DNA of 56,804 bases from JBFWUW01 sp050247075. Its GTDB lineage: Bacteria > Planctomycetota > Planctomycetia > Pirellulales > JBFWUW01. The stretch is from positions 1-56,804 of the forward strand of contig JBFWUW010000048.1 in the NCBI GenBank assembly GCA_050247075.1. Reading direction: 5' to 3'. The position numbers and the translations under genes were made by a program. Each line of letters starts with the position of its first letter. Position 1 is the first letter of the stretch. This document shows positions 1 through 8,529 of the stretch, in pieces. The notes beneath the pieces are model-generated. The model saw only the letters and a list, made by a program, of their open reading frames with translations. It made no database searches and was not told the origin of the DNA.

Positions 1-1
1 C

Positions 2-703
2 TTCCGATCTCGCGGCGCGCAGGTGATTGTCACGGGCCGCGATGCGGAAACGCTGGCCGCTGCCGCTCGCGAAATCAGCTCGGCCACCGGCCCTGCAGTA
101 CGCGATTTGGTTTGCGATGTGGCCGATGCGAACGCCATCCACAAACTGGTTGATACCGTCGTGAGCGAGTTTGACCGCATTGACACGTTAATCAACGTAG
201 CAGGGGTCAACCGTCGCCAACCCTCGGAAACCTACACCGAAGCTGACTACGACTTCATCATGGATATCAATCTCAAAGGGGTCTTTCTGCTGTCGCAAGC
301 CGTGGGCAAGCGGCAACTGGCGGCGGGCCAAGGATGCCAGATCAACATCGCCTCGCTCAATTCCGATAAACCGCTAAAGAACGTGCTGCCTTACGCTGTC
401 AGCAAGGCCGGTGTCGTGCAGATGACCAAGGCTCTGGCCCTGGAGTGGGGCCCGCGCGGCGTGCGGGTGAATGGCATTGCCCCCGGCTTTATCTTGACCG
501 ATCTCACCCGCAAGCTATGGTCGGAACCGGCTATGCAAGCCTGGGGGATGGCCAACACGCCGCAGCGCCGCCTGGGTGTGCCTGAAGACATGGTCGGCGC
601 GGCGATCTTTCTGGCGTCGGCTGCCTCGGCGTTTATGACGGGGCAAACAATCTACGTCGATGGCGGGTTCACCGCCGGCTTTGCCTGGCCAATCCCAGGT
701 TGA
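2..703 (+). CDS. SDR family NAD(P)-dependent oxidoreductase, 5'-truncated by window edge
   Basis: Classical short-chain dehydrogenase/reductase. The frame is open from the first bases (..RSRGAQVIVTGRD), so the true start and the glycine-rich nucleotide-binding loop lie outside the window; the GTG at 23 is only an internal codon. Visible family marks are the INVAG variant of the NNAG motif, the catalytic Ser in NIASLN, the YAVSK (YxxxK) active site, the PGFILTD segment and a C-terminal TGQTIYVDGG. The overall look resembles gluconate 5-dehydrogenase or 3-oxoacyl-ACP reductase-like SDRs that act on sugars or acids. Substrate cannot be decided from sequence. The next gene is convergent, 17 bp away. 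Confidence 0.9.
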   Translation, partial: FRSRGAQVIVTGRDAETLAAAAREISSATGPAVRDLVCDVADANAIHKLVDTVVSEFDRIDTLINVAGVNRRQPSETYTEADYDFIMDINLKGVFLLSQAVGKRQLAAGQGCQINIASLNSDKPLKNVLPYAVSKAGVVQMTKALALEWGPRGVRVNGIAPGFILTDLTRKLWSEPAMQAWGMANTPQRRLGVPEDMVGAAIFLASAASAFMTGQTIYVDGGFTAGFAWPIPG

Positions 704-720
704 ACTTGTTTATCGCGATC

Positions 721-1389
721 CTATCGCCGAGTGGCTGGTAGCGCGTTCTTGCGTATGGCCGGTGAGGTTGCCGTGCGCCAGGTATTAGAGGCTTCGCGTT
801 CCAGATCCCAGCCTTCGTCGGTGACGACAAAGCGGTACGAGCCAGCGGAGAGTTCGCGTTCGGCGGTTCCAAAGTCGCCGCCACGGTCAAACTCCACGAC
901 CACCGACGACTTATCGCCCAGCGTTTTGACTTGGCCCGGATTCAGCGCCAGTTCGTTGGCTCCATCCACCACGAAGGCAACTCTGCCCCCCGATGCCGTG
1001 GGATTGCGAATCGTCACTCCGCGGGCTTCGTTGTCCGGCAGTGAATTCGGCCGCTTGGCCAGCGTGGGCGTGCCCGTCGTCCGTTCTGCGACGGCCGGCG
1101 TAGGCGCGGGTGCAACTGGCTGGCTCGCCACGGTTGGCGTGCCGTAGACGACCGTACGCGGAGGGGGCGGCGTAACGTACACATACTCTACCGGCGGGTT
1201 GTACCAATAGCTGGGATAATAGTGGTAGTGTCCCCAATGGTGGCCGTGCCAGCCGTGGTGATGGTGGTGGTGATGCCCGTGGCCATGCGCAAAGCCAAAG
1301 TCGATATGCACCTGGGCCTGGGCACGCCCCGCGAATAGGCCGCCTGCCAACAAAGCGGCGGCGCAAGCCATGATGATAATTCGGTTCAT
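721..1389 (-). CDS. Exported histidine-rich protein of unknown function
   Basis: 222 aa. The start MNRIIIMACAA is chosen because it opens a clean signal peptide (hydrophobic AAALLAGGLFAG, then AQAQ cleavage); upstream in-frame codons run through a repeat and look non-coding. The mature protein begins with a short His/Gly stretch (about ten His in the region HGHGHHHHHHHGWHG), followed by Tyr/Pro-rich sequence (PSYWYNPP, TPPPPRT), a low-complexity linker and a C-terminal beta-rich domain of about 75 residues (IRNP..., ALNPGQVKTL, VVEFDRGGDFG, YRFVVTDEGWDL). I have seen such C-terminal domains in secreted planctomycete hypotheticals but know no function. The His cluster suggests metal binding; this is inference. 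Confidence 0.8.
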   Translation of the reverse strand: MNRIIIMACAAALLAGGLFAGRAQAQVHIDFGFAHGHGHHHHHHHGWHGHHWGHYHYYPSYWYNPPVEYVYVTPPPPRTVVYGTPTVASQPVAPAPTPAVAERTTGTPTLAKRPNSLPDNEARGVTIRNPTASGGRVAFVVDGANELALNPGQVKTLGDKSSVVVEFDRGGDFGTAERELSAGSYRFVVTDEGWDLEREASNTWRTATSPAIRKNALPATRR

Positions 1390-1792
1390 GTTCTGGTCTC
1401 TCTCAGGCAAGGCAATGGCGAACCGCTGTCCCGAGTACGCAGGGAATGGCGCGCCCGGCGCAAGGAGGTCAGGCAAGGCAATGGCGAACCGCTGTCCCGA
1501 GTACGGGCTGGTGAAAACCAAGGCCCACCGCCGGGCAGCGCCAGCAGCGCTTGCGGTTGGGGCGCGGAGAACCTCGCCATTCACCGCTAGAGCTGCCTGG
1601 GACATGGATATTATCGGCAAGACTTCCGCCGCGGAATTGCAATCCGCGGCGCGATTTGAAACCGTCCCCATCGGTGGGATCGCAGGCCGTAACGTGGACT
1701 CCAACCCGCGCTACTGCAGCTTTCCGCGGAACAGAATTATTGCACGTTGATCCGCGACAAATTTGAAGGATGCGAGCTGGCCAGTCTGTGGT
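1390..1792. other. Gene-free stretch between two minus-strand genes, contains a direct repeat
   Basis: About 400 bp without a credible gene; open frames here have no recognisable product and overlap the repeat. It holds the 36-bp direct repeat listed separately and a small hairpin around 1629-1649 (arms CCGCGGA and TCCGCGG, 7-nt loop). It should contain the promoter of the His-rich protein, but no convincing -35/-10 pair is visible. Confidence 0.5.
1403..1504. repeat. 36-bp perfect direct repeat, two copies
   Basis: Copies at 1403-1438 and 1469-1504, 66 bp apart start to start, identical over 36 bp (beginning TCAGGCAAGG, ending CCCGAGTAC). The 30-bp spacer is GC-rich. The 14-bp core GGCAATGGCGAACC recurs inverted near 18040-18053 just upstream of the UMF1 transporter, so it may belong to a dispersed family. 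It lies immediately upstream of the His-rich exported protein. Confidence 0.8.
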
Positions 1793-2953
1793 TCAATGGC
1801 CATTAGGCAAATGGAAGGCCAGCGCCACGCAGAACGCTGTCAGCAATGCCGCTGATAGCGTGGCAACCAGAAAGGCGCGCTGCACGCTTGTTCGCCGGGC
1901 ATAGGCCCCGATCATAATGGGAATTGCCGTCCAGCCAATGCCGCCGATGCAAAAGAACAAGCCAACCGCGCGGCCATGTAACGATGGCTGCACATGGCTC
2001 AACAGAATGGCAATCAGCGTCGGAAAGATCGGCCCCAAAATCAGCCCGGCCGCGATCACCAAGGCGCTCGTCAGCCAGGCTCGCCGGCTGAAAGCAATGC
2101 CGGCGGTAAATGCCATGCACAGAACGGCTAGCGTAACGACCAAGGCCATGTCGGCCCCCTTGGGCAACGTCAGCGCTGTCAACAGCCGCGATCCCATGAA
2201 CGTCAGCCAGAAGACCGACAGTAGCGTCGATGCCTTGCCTTCGCTGATACCCCGATCGGACATCAGGGTGGTTGCCCAAGTCGCCACGCTGGCTTCGATC
2301 GGCACATGGCAGAAGAAGGCCAGGCAGCAGAGCCAAACGATAGGATCAGACAGCAGAATGCCCAGTCCGCCCACCACCGACTCTGTTTGGGCCGTGTCAA
2401 GTTTCTGCCAGGCCACACCCAATCCCAGCAGCAGCGGCACGACGGCAAACGCCGCCAAGGCCAGAAATGTCCGTTCGAGCTGAATTCGCCGCATCAAGAA
2501 GGCGATCAGAATCGGCGTCAAGAAAGCACCCATGCCAAACACGAAGTCGCCCATGTTCATGGCATACGACATCCGCTCGGGAATGTCTTGCGGCGGCAAA
2601 AAGGCCGGGGGCGAGGTAACATTCAACACGTTGACGAGCGCGGACCAGCCCGACCCCAGCACTAGCACCGCCAACATCGCCACGGCATACGTCTTCAGCC
2701 TGGCGAGCAAAGACATGCTGGCGATGACCAGAATGAATCCGCCGGCCAGCACCGCCTGTTTGCCCAGCGCATCGACCAGAAACCCAAACGCCAGGACCAT
2801 CGGAATCAACGTGAAGCCGAACACGCTGACCAGGCCGCCCACGCGGGCCTCGTCAATTCCCAGTTTGCGGGCCAAGGGAACCTTGACGCTTCCCAACAAG
2901 GCATGGCACATGCCCGCCACGGCCAGCGCGGCGACTTGCATGGAAGTCAGCAT
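1793..2953 (-). CDS. MFS-type membrane transporter
   Basis: 386 aa from MLTSMQVAAL; an upstream in-frame ATG at 2995 would add 14 polar residues, but the shorter start gives an ordinary MFS amino end. About twelve hydrophobic segments are visible, with a basic/acidic loop after TM2 (VDALGKQAV) and a polar central loop (KLDTAQTESV) dividing the two six-helix halves. The sequence contains FGFTLIPMVLAFG, GSGWSALVNVLN and a C-terminal half with IAAGLILGPIFPTLIAIL and GRAVGLFFCIGGIG, typical of MFS permeases of the FucP/sugar-like class. The carried substrate cannot be told. It is oriented away from the scramblase-like gene. Confidence 0.85.
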   Translation of the reverse strand: MLTSMQVAALAVAGMCHALLGSVKVPLARKLGIDEARVGGLVSVFGFTLIPMVLAFGFLVDALGKQAVLAGGFILVIASMSLLARLKTYAVAMLAVLVLGSGWSALVNVLNVTSPPAFLPPQDIPERMSYAMNMGDFVFGMGAFLTPILIAFLMRRIQLERTFLALAAFAVVPLLLGLGVAWQKLDTAQTESVVGGLGILLSDPIVWLCCLAFFCHVPIEASVATWATTLMSDRGISEGKASTLLSVFWLTFMGSRLLTALTLPKGADMALVVTLAVLCMAFTAGIAFSRRAWLTSALVIAAGLILGPIFPTLIAILLSHVQPSLHGRAVGLFFCIGGIGWTAIPIMIGAYARRTSVQRAFLVATLSAALLTAFCVALAFHLPNGH

Positions 2954-3157
2954 GGGGTCCACGGGCAGCTCCTGGGTTTTCGGGCAACATGGCACAAAGC
3001 GGACACGGTGGCCCAGGGTACTCCTCGGCGCGGCCGTCTAGAAGTAGTAGCGATTTCCGCTTGAAACCTTGCCCTGTGGGGGTGGGTTGCTACAACGGAA
3101 ATCCTAGATCGTATCGACATTGGCCAATTGTAGACGTCCCCCACGAGGCTTACGCTC

Positions 3158-3745
3158 ATGCACCCCACGCTAAACCACAATCTCTTTCTCGTGAAAGAAC
3201 ACGTTGGTTTTTTCAAGGCGGCCAACAATTATGACATTTTCGACCCGAACACGGAGGAGAAAATACTGGAGTGCCGCGAGGAAAAGCTTGGCTTGCTCAC
3301 CAAGCTCGCCCGCTTCACGGACTACAAGCGGATGACACCCTTCGACATCGAGATTAAGACACCCTCGGGAGAGCCGGCCGTGCGAGTGACTCGCGGCGTT
3401 TCAATCTTTCTTTCCAAGGTGAATGTCTTGGATGAGAACGGCCAGATCGTTGGTGGGTTCAAGCAGAAGCTGTTCTCGATTGGAGGCGCGTTTGATGTGC
3501 TTGGGAGCAATGACCAGCCGCTATGCACGCTCAAGGGAAAATGGACAAGCTGGGAGTTTCGTTTTCTGGCTGGCGAGAATGAATTGGCCAAGGTCACAAA
3601 AAAATGGGCTGGCTTGGGCAAAGAACTGTTCACATCGGCCGACACCTACATGTTGGAGATTTCTCCCAAAGTTCCGCCCGACAACCCGTTGCGTCAATTG
3701 ATCTTGGCCGCCGTGATGTGCATCGACATGGTGCTCAAAGAGTAA
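3158..3745 (+). CDS. Scramblase / LURP-one-related family protein
   Basis: 195 aa, no signal peptide. The opening NHNLFLVKEHVGFFKAANNYDIFDP and the repeated short beta-strands with turns (LGLLTKLARFTDYKRMTPF, VRVTRGVSIFLSKVNVLDENG, KLFSIGGAFDVL, LCTLKGKWTSWEFRF) match the Tubby-like 12-stranded fold of LURP-one/phospholipid scramblase-related proteins. A hydrophobic C-terminal helix (LRQLILAAVMCIDMVL) agrees with the fold's central helix. Bacterial members have no established biochemical role. Single gene, divergent from the MFS gene with about 200 bp between, convergent with the isochorismatase-type gene. Confidence 0.8.
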   Translation: MHPTLNHNLFLVKEHVGFFKAANNYDIFDPNTEEKILECREEKLGLLTKLARFTDYKRMTPFDIEIKTPSGEPAVRVTRGVSIFLSKVNVLDENGQIVGGFKQKLFSIGGAFDVLGSNDQPLCTLKGKWTSWEFRFLAGENELAKVTKKWAGLGKELFTSADTYMLEISPKVPPDNPLRQLILAAVMCIDMVLKE

Positions 3746-3771
3746 CGCATTGAGATCGGCGCCGGCCAAAC

Positions 3772-4485
3772 CTATTTGGCCTCGGCTAGTGTGTTGATAC
3801 TCGACAGCACTTCTTCTAGCTCCATCACGTCGCCAAGGTCGATGTCGATGTCTTGCAGAAAGACCTCGTGCATCAATTCGCAGCGCTCGCCAACGGCTTG
3901 CCGCGGTACGATCACGCGAAAACTGTCGGTGGCGTCGCGGCAACTGGCATAGACGCAATGGCTGGTGCTGATACCCGTCACAATCAGCGTATCGACACCC
4001 AGCCCAGTCAGCATTTCGTGCAGATTGGTCCCCTTGAAAGATGAGGCATACCGCTTGCGGACGATCTTTTCCGTGGCACGGCGCTGCAAACGCGAATCGA
4101 GCGCAAACTGCTCCTCCGCTTCGGCCGGCAGATGGAATTCCAGTTTGCGGTCATGCGGGCTAGGTGGCTCGGCCGGGTCGTAGGCAAACGTGGTAAAGAA
4201 GATAGGCAGCCCTGCCCCGCGGGCCGCTTGCAGCACGCGGCAAGTGGCGTCCACGACCGAGTCCAATTGGCTGCCGATCTGCTGGGCCGGGTCGAGCCAG
4301 AAGCGTGCCAGGTCGATCACCAGCACGGCTGGCCGTGTACCAAAGCCCACCCGTCCGCCCCAATGCCGTTGCCGATACCGTTCCCGAAGTTCCCGCATGT
4401 GCGCCAATAGCGGCCCGCGAAGCTCGTCGGGCAAACGCAGATCGGAAGAACCCATGCAATTCTGAGTGCTCGTAGCGGTACTCAT
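3772..4485 (-). CDS. Isochorismatase-family cysteine hydrolase
   Basis: 237 aa from MSTATSTQNC; an ATG three codons earlier (4494) and one at 4455 are alternatives, and the longer frame to 4656 runs into the ferredoxin stop region and is unlikely. The family triad is visible: Asp in AVLVIDLARFW, Lys in VRKRYASSFKGT, and the nucleophilic Cys in TGISTSHCVYASCRDA, preceded by the usual VTGI turn. An amino-terminal extension of about 50 residues rich in Arg precedes the fold. Members hydrolyse amides or vinyl ethers (N-carbamoylsarcosine amidase, nicotinamidase, isochorismatase); the ligand here is unknown. It follows the ferredoxin gene by about 100 bp on the same strand. Confidence 0.88.
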   Translation of the reverse strand: MSTATSTQNCMGSSDLRLPDELRGPLLAHMRELRERYRQRHWGGRVGFGTRPAVLVIDLARFWLDPAQQIGSQLDSVVDATCRVLQAARGAGLPIFFTTFAYDPAEPPSPHDRKLEFHLPAEAEEQFALDSRLQRRATEKIVRKRYASSFKGTNLHEMLTGLGVDTLIVTGISTSHCVYASCRDATDSFRVIVPRQAVGERCELMHEVFLQDIDIDLGDVMELEEVLSSINTLAEAK

Positions 4486-4588
4486 GGCGCGCATCTCGCG
4501 AGTGGACGGATACCAGAAAGAAAATTCTTCCTGGACAATAGACCGCGCAGCGCCAGCCGGCTCAAGCGTTTCCTGCAATTCCGGCTGC

Positions 4589-4981
4589 TTAACTTTCGGC
4601 CTTGAGTTCCGCCAAGTGCTGGGCCGTGCCGACCAGACGGTCCCAGTTGGCCTCAATATACTCGGGCGGGCCGCCGATCATGGCCACGACCTGGGCCACT
4701 TGCTCGGTGGGGACCATCTCAATGGCATCCCACGGGCAGACCGTCAGTTCATAGGGGTTGGTTTTCTTCTGTGGAATGTGGACGCAAACCTCACAGCCAA
4801 CGCAGCGTTCCAGGTCGATCTGGCAAAAGCTTTGCAGATTGTGAAAGTTGTCGTACTGCTGAATTTTGATGATGCAGTCGACGGGGCAGACTTCCAGACA
4901 GGCCTCGCAGCCGGTGCAATTATCGGCATTGATGACGGCCAGTTCCTTGGGAAGTTTCTTACGCGGCCCTTGTTTGGCCAT
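4589..4981 (-). CDS. 4Fe-4S dicluster ferredoxin-type protein
   Basis: 130 aa from MAKQGPRKKL. The first cluster motif is canonical: CTGCEACLEVCPVDC. The second is CVGCEVC followed by a 15-residue insertion (VHIPQKKTNPYELTV) before the final CP, where ordinary 2[4Fe-4S] ferredoxins have three residues. Each CP closes the other cluster, as usual in these proteins. The C-terminal 35 residues (PTEQVAQVVAMIGG...) form an acidic helical tail. Role: small soluble electron carrier; the partner enzyme is not in the window. The longer ATG at 5044 would add 21 residues of unlike composition and is not preferred. Confidence 0.9.
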   Translation of the reverse strand: MAKQGPRKKLPKELAVINADNCTGCEACLEVCPVDCIIKIQQYDNFHNLQSFCQIDLERCVGCEVCVHIPQKKTNPYELTVCPWDAIEMVPTEQVAQVVAMIGGPPEYIEANWDRLVGTAQHLAELKAES

Positions 4982-5196
4982 CAGCAGCGTCCCTTGAGCA
5001 AAATCGAGAATTTCATCTTCGCACCAACCGGCAGGCCACTGCACAAGGGCCGTTTACCTGCCTGCTATAATCCTATCATAGAGATATATCGGCAGGGGGC
5101 CAACGGGCCAAACATGCGGTCTGGGAAAAATCGTTAAAACTCTATGGCTCGACATAGGTTACATCGGCCAAGCCATCATCTTCAGGAGCCGCCACT

Positions 5197-5766
5197 ATGC
5201 CCAGCGAACGCGAGAAAATGTTGGCAGGTGAATTGTACGACCCGTTGGATCTGGAGTTGGCAATAGCTCGCCAGCGTGCCCGTGACCTGTGCCAAGACCT
5301 GAACGCCACCCGCGAGGGCGAGCCTGACCTGCGCCGTCGGATTCTGCAAGACTTGTTTGCCCAGGGAGGTGACAGCGTCTGGCTGCAACCGCCATTCTTT
5401 TGTGACTACGGTGCCAATATCGTGCTCGGCTCCAAGTGCTTTTTCAACTTCAACTGCGTGGTGCTGGATGTTTGCCAGGTGACGATTGGCGACCACACGC
5501 TGTTTGGGCCGGCGGTGCAAATCTACACCGCCACGCACCCGTTGGACCCCGTATCGAGGCGGACCCAAGAGTTTGGCAAACCGATCGAAATCGGCTCGGA
5601 CGTTTGGGTGGGCGGCGGCGCGGTCATTTGCCCTGGCGTCAAGATCGGCACGGCCGCGGTAATTGGGGCGGGCAGCGTGGTCACGCGCGACATACCCGCG
5701 GGCGTATTCGCGGCAGGCAATCCCTGCCGAGTCATTCGCGAGTTAGATGGCAACTTGTCGGGCTGA
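5197..5766 (+). CDS. Maltose/galactoside O-acetyltransferase-like hexapeptide enzyme
   Basis: 189 aa, close to the usual length of the family (about 185-200). Start supported by AGGAG eight bases upstream (5184-5188). The N-terminal MPSEREKMLAGELYDPLDLEL is the Maltose acetyltransferase (Mac) motif with EKMLAGELYDP. It is followed by left-handed beta-helix hexapeptide repeats (VWLQPPFFCDYGANIVLG, IGDHTLFGPAVQIYTATHP, IGSDVWVGGGAVICPGVKIG) and an end GAGSVVTRDIPAGVFAAGNPCRVIR. The His in YTATHPLD is the expected catalytic base. It transfers acetyl from acetyl-CoA to a sugar hydroxyl; the acceptor is not predictable. Divergent from the ferredoxin gene. Confidence 0.93.
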   Translation: MPSEREKMLAGELYDPLDLELAIARQRARDLCQDLNATREGEPDLRRRILQDLFAQGGDSVWLQPPFFCDYGANIVLGSKCFFNFNCVVLDVCQVTIGDHTLFGPAVQIYTATHPLDPVSRRTQEFGKPIEIGSDVWVGGGAVICPGVKIGTAAVIGAGSVVTRDIPAGVFAAGNPCRVIRELDGNLSG

Positions 5767-5939
5767 GTGGGTAGGAGCCGTCAGCGGAGAAGCTATCAGC
5801 AATCAGCCGTGGTGCCAACGGTGGGTGGCTGGGGCAGCGCCGATTGCTCAATCGATTGGAAATCTAACCCAACTGGGCCTTTCCGACGATCAGCCTCACG
5901 CACCCAGCTTTTCATCCTTCATCTTTCATCCTGCTGCCT

Positions 5940-7976
5940 TTACTCCGTTATCGGCCCTCTCCGCGCGGCTCCCTCGCTGATCTCGTAGCGGCGGATCTTG
6001 CGGTCGAGCGTGGAGCGTTCGATTCCCAGGATGTTAGCAGTCTGGCTTTTGTTCCAGCCGGTGGAACGTAACGTTGCCAGTATCAGCCGGCGTTCCATCT
6101 CGGCCAGTGACATGGGGCTGAACTCCAAGCCGGCCTGTTCCCGCGGCAGCTCGTTGGTGTCGCCCGCCGTGGCCAGTTTGGAAAGCATCAGCAGTTCCGG
6201 CCCGATTTCATCGCGGTCACTGAGAACGACCGCCCGTTCGACCACGTTGCGCAGCTCGCGAACATTGCCCGGCCAACGGTACCGGACCAGTTGTTCTAGC
6301 GCCTCGGGCGTAAACCCGCGCAGTTTTTTGCCGGTCTCGGCATTGAACATCTTCAGAAAATGGTGGACCAGTTCGGGGATGTCGTCGGGCCGTTTGCGCA
6401 GCGCGGGGACCAGAATCTCCACCACGTTCAAACGAAAGAACAAGTCGCGCCGGAACCTTCCCGAGGCCACATCCTTCTCCAGGTCGCGGTTGGTGGCGGC
6501 AATCACCCGCACGTCTACCTTGACGGGCGCACTGCCCCCGACGCGCTCAAAGGGATGCCCTTCCAGCACGCGCAAGAACTTGGCTTGCACGGTGGGGCTC
6601 ATCTCGCCAATCTCGTCGAGCATGAGCGTGCCGCGATGGGCCGCCTCGAACTTGCCGATCTTGCGTTCCGTAGCACCAGTGAATGCGCCGCGTTCGTGGC
6701 CGAAGAGTTCGCTCTCTAGCAAGGTTTCGGTCAGGGCGGCGCAATTGACGCAAACAAAAACCTCTTTGCGACGCGGGCTGCTGAAATGAACCGCGCGGGC
6801 CACCAGTTCCTTGCCGACACCGCTTTCACCGCGGATCAGCACGGTGGCGTTGGTCGGGGCCGACCGTCCGATCTGCTCGGTGATGTGGTTAATGACCTGG
6901 CTGCTGCCGACCAGTTCGCTTTGCACTCCCAGCTTCTCGCGAAGTTGCTGGTTCTCGCCGCGGATCAGCACCAGGTTTTCGGCCAGCTCTTGCCGCCGGG
7001 AAAGGTTGGTCAATGCCACGGCCAACGTGTCGGCCACGGCCAGCGTGAACTCCAGATCATCGGGGTCGGGACCGCGGCCGGCCAGCGTGGAATAGAGATG
7101 GATCAGCCCCAGCGGCTTCTTGTTATGGCGGATGGGAGCACAAATCACGCTCGTCGCTTGAATCTCTCCCTTGCTATCGCGGCTGGTGACGGAACTATCG
7201 CCGATGACGTTGCGGGCCAGGACGGCTTCGCCCTCGCGCAACACCGTGTGCGCCAGCACCTTGGAGACGCGATGGTAAGGATGCTTGGTATCGCTGCGTG
7301 AAGCGATGATATTGAGCCGGTCGGCCGTCGCCTCGCTCTTTCCGTCGATGGGCAAGATGAGCACCGCTCCGGCGTCTATTTGGGCGGTGTCAAAAATGCC
7401 GTTCAGGGCCAATTCCGCCAGTGTCGCCGGGTCGGGTGCTTTGGCCAGATCGAAGGCTAGCCGGCAGAGTTTGGCAGCCGCGCGGCCCGTCCCGGAGTTG
7501 GAGTTGTTATCGGCAATTTCGTCAGGCGTGAGGAACCGGGTGCGACCACGACGGTGGGTAATGGTTGGCTCGCCAGGCATGTCGATGCCCGACTCATTCG
7601 TCGTGCCATCCACGATTTCGGTATCGGGATCGCCGCCGAGCAGTTCCCGTGGCGGCGACAAGTCCGCAAAGGCCGTGGCCAAATTCTCCACATACACCAG
7701 GTGCGAGCGGCCAATGATGATGGCTTCACCCGGCTGCAAGGCGTGGTCGCCCTCCAGTTTGGCGTCGTTAATCTTGGTGCCGTTGCGACTGTCTCGGTCG
7801 CGGACGACCCACTTGCCGTCCGTCATGAAGACCTCGGCATGGCAGCGGCTGCAACGGTCATCGACCAGCACGATCTGATTGGTCGGCGCGCGGCCGATGG
7901 TAATGGTCTGTCCCGGCACCAGCCGGAACACATCACTCCATTTCGAACCTTCGCGAATGACCAAATAAGCGACCAT
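5940..7976 (-). CDS. FHA-GAF-AAA+ sigma54-dependent transcriptional activator
   Basis: 678 aa from MVAYLVIREGSKW; the frame is open 30 codons further up but that part is unlike the family. Domains: FHA at about 20-95 (TIGRAPTNQIVL, CSRCHAEV, RDRDSRNGT), GAF at about 170-340, AAA+ sigma54-interaction domain at about 370-610 with Walker A GESGVGKE, GAFTGA loop at 430-435 that contacts sigma54, and Walker B TLMLDEIGE. It ends in a Fis-type helix-turn-helix (NKSQTANILGIERSTLDRKIRRYE). There is no receiver domain, so input is probably phosphothreonine on a partner (FHA) and/or a small ligand (GAF). Targets are unknown. The gene lies downstream of the DUF1501/VOC set on the same strand. Confidence 0.95.
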   Translation of the reverse strand: MVAYLVIREGSKWSDVFRLVPGQTITIGRAPTNQIVLVDDRCSRCHAEVFMTDGKWVVRDRDSRNGTKINDAKLEGDHALQPGEAIIIGRSHLVYVENLATAFADLSPPRELLGGDPDTEIVDGTTNESGIDMPGEPTITHRRGRTRFLTPDEIADNNSNSGTGRAAAKLCRLAFDLAKAPDPATLAELALNGIFDTAQIDAGAVLILPIDGKSEATADRLNIIASRSDTKHPYHRVSKVLAHTVLREGEAVLARNVIGDSSVTSRDSKGEIQATSVICAPIRHNKKPLGLIHLYSTLAGRGPDPDDLEFTLAVADTLAVALTNLSRRQELAENLVLIRGENQQLREKLGVQSELVGSSQVINHITEQIGRSAPTNATVLIRGESGVGKELVARAVHFSSPRRKEVFVCVNCAALTETLLESELFGHERGAFTGATERKIGKFEAAHRGTLMLDEIGEMSPTVQAKFLRVLEGHPFERVGGSAPVKVDVRVIAATNRDLEKDVASGRFRRDLFFRLNVVEILVPALRKRPDDIPELVHHFLKMFNAETGKKLRGFTPEALEQLVRYRWPGNVRELRNVVERAVVLSDRDEIGPELLMLSKLATAGDTNELPREQAGLEFSPMSLAEMERRLILATLRSTGWNKSQTANILGIERSTLDRKIRRYEISEGAARRGPITE

Positions 7977-8119
7977 TGCTACTGCTAAAATGAGGGGGGT
8001 GCCGCCAGGAAGTGAAAGGCATGGCCACCAGCCAGGGTTGCGGACAGCGGCCACGACTTCAGCCACTTTACCTTAACAGCACCGCGCACTCCCCCGCAAG
8101 GGGGCAGTGGTTGCAGCGG

Positions 8120-8524
8120 CTAACACGCCTCGCCGTCGGGCGATGCCAGCACGACAACGTAACCATCTGGGTCGCGCAGCCAGACCTCGCGGTGGTTGGG
8201 GCCGGCATTTCCGGTAGGTGGGTTGCGATGCGGCGGGAGAACGATTTCGGCCTGAATCCGGGCGGCGCGGGCCACCGCCGCGTCGAAATCGTCGGTCTCG
8301 AACCACAACAACACGCCGTTGCCGTACGGCTTTTCGAGCGGATCGCCGATGGGGCCATGGTGGTGGTCGGCCGTGAAGTGGTGTAATTGCATCACCAACC
8401 GGTCGCCGACAACCAACCGTTCGTACTCGGATCCGCCATGCCTGCTCTGGCAATTCAACAACTGCTGGTACCAGCGGCTGCTAGCCTCGACATCGGCGAC
8501 GCAGATCAGGGGTTGCGAACGCAT
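8120..8524 (-). CDS. VOC superfamily (glyoxalase-like) protein
   Basis: 134 aa from the ATG at 8524, which lies five bases past the DUF1501 stop, indicating translational coupling; a TTG three codons earlier is possible. The opening PLICVADVEASSRWYQQLLNC and closing REVWLRDPDGYVVVLASP are typical of a single glyoxalase/bleomycin-resistance beta-alpha-beta-beta-beta module pair. A metal-site candidate is His in LVMQLHHF together with Glu in REVWL. The His-rich loop HHFTADHHHGP is unusual. Substrate unknown; probably a metal-dependent small-molecule enzyme or binding protein. No signal peptide, unlike the second VOC protein in this window. Confidence 0.85.
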   Translation of the reverse strand: MRSQPLICVADVEASSRWYQQLLNCQSRHGGSEYERLVVGDRLVMQLHHFTADHHHGPIGDPLEKPYGNGVLLWFETDDFDAAVARAARIQAEIVLPPHRNPPTGNAGPNHREVWLRDPDGYVVVLASPDGEAC

Positions 8525-8529
8525 CGCCT

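Noticed and set aside
5909..5930. Short TTCATCC-type tandem units downstream of the acetyltransferase gene
   Set aside because: Too short and degenerate to call a functional repeat; common low-complexity sequence.
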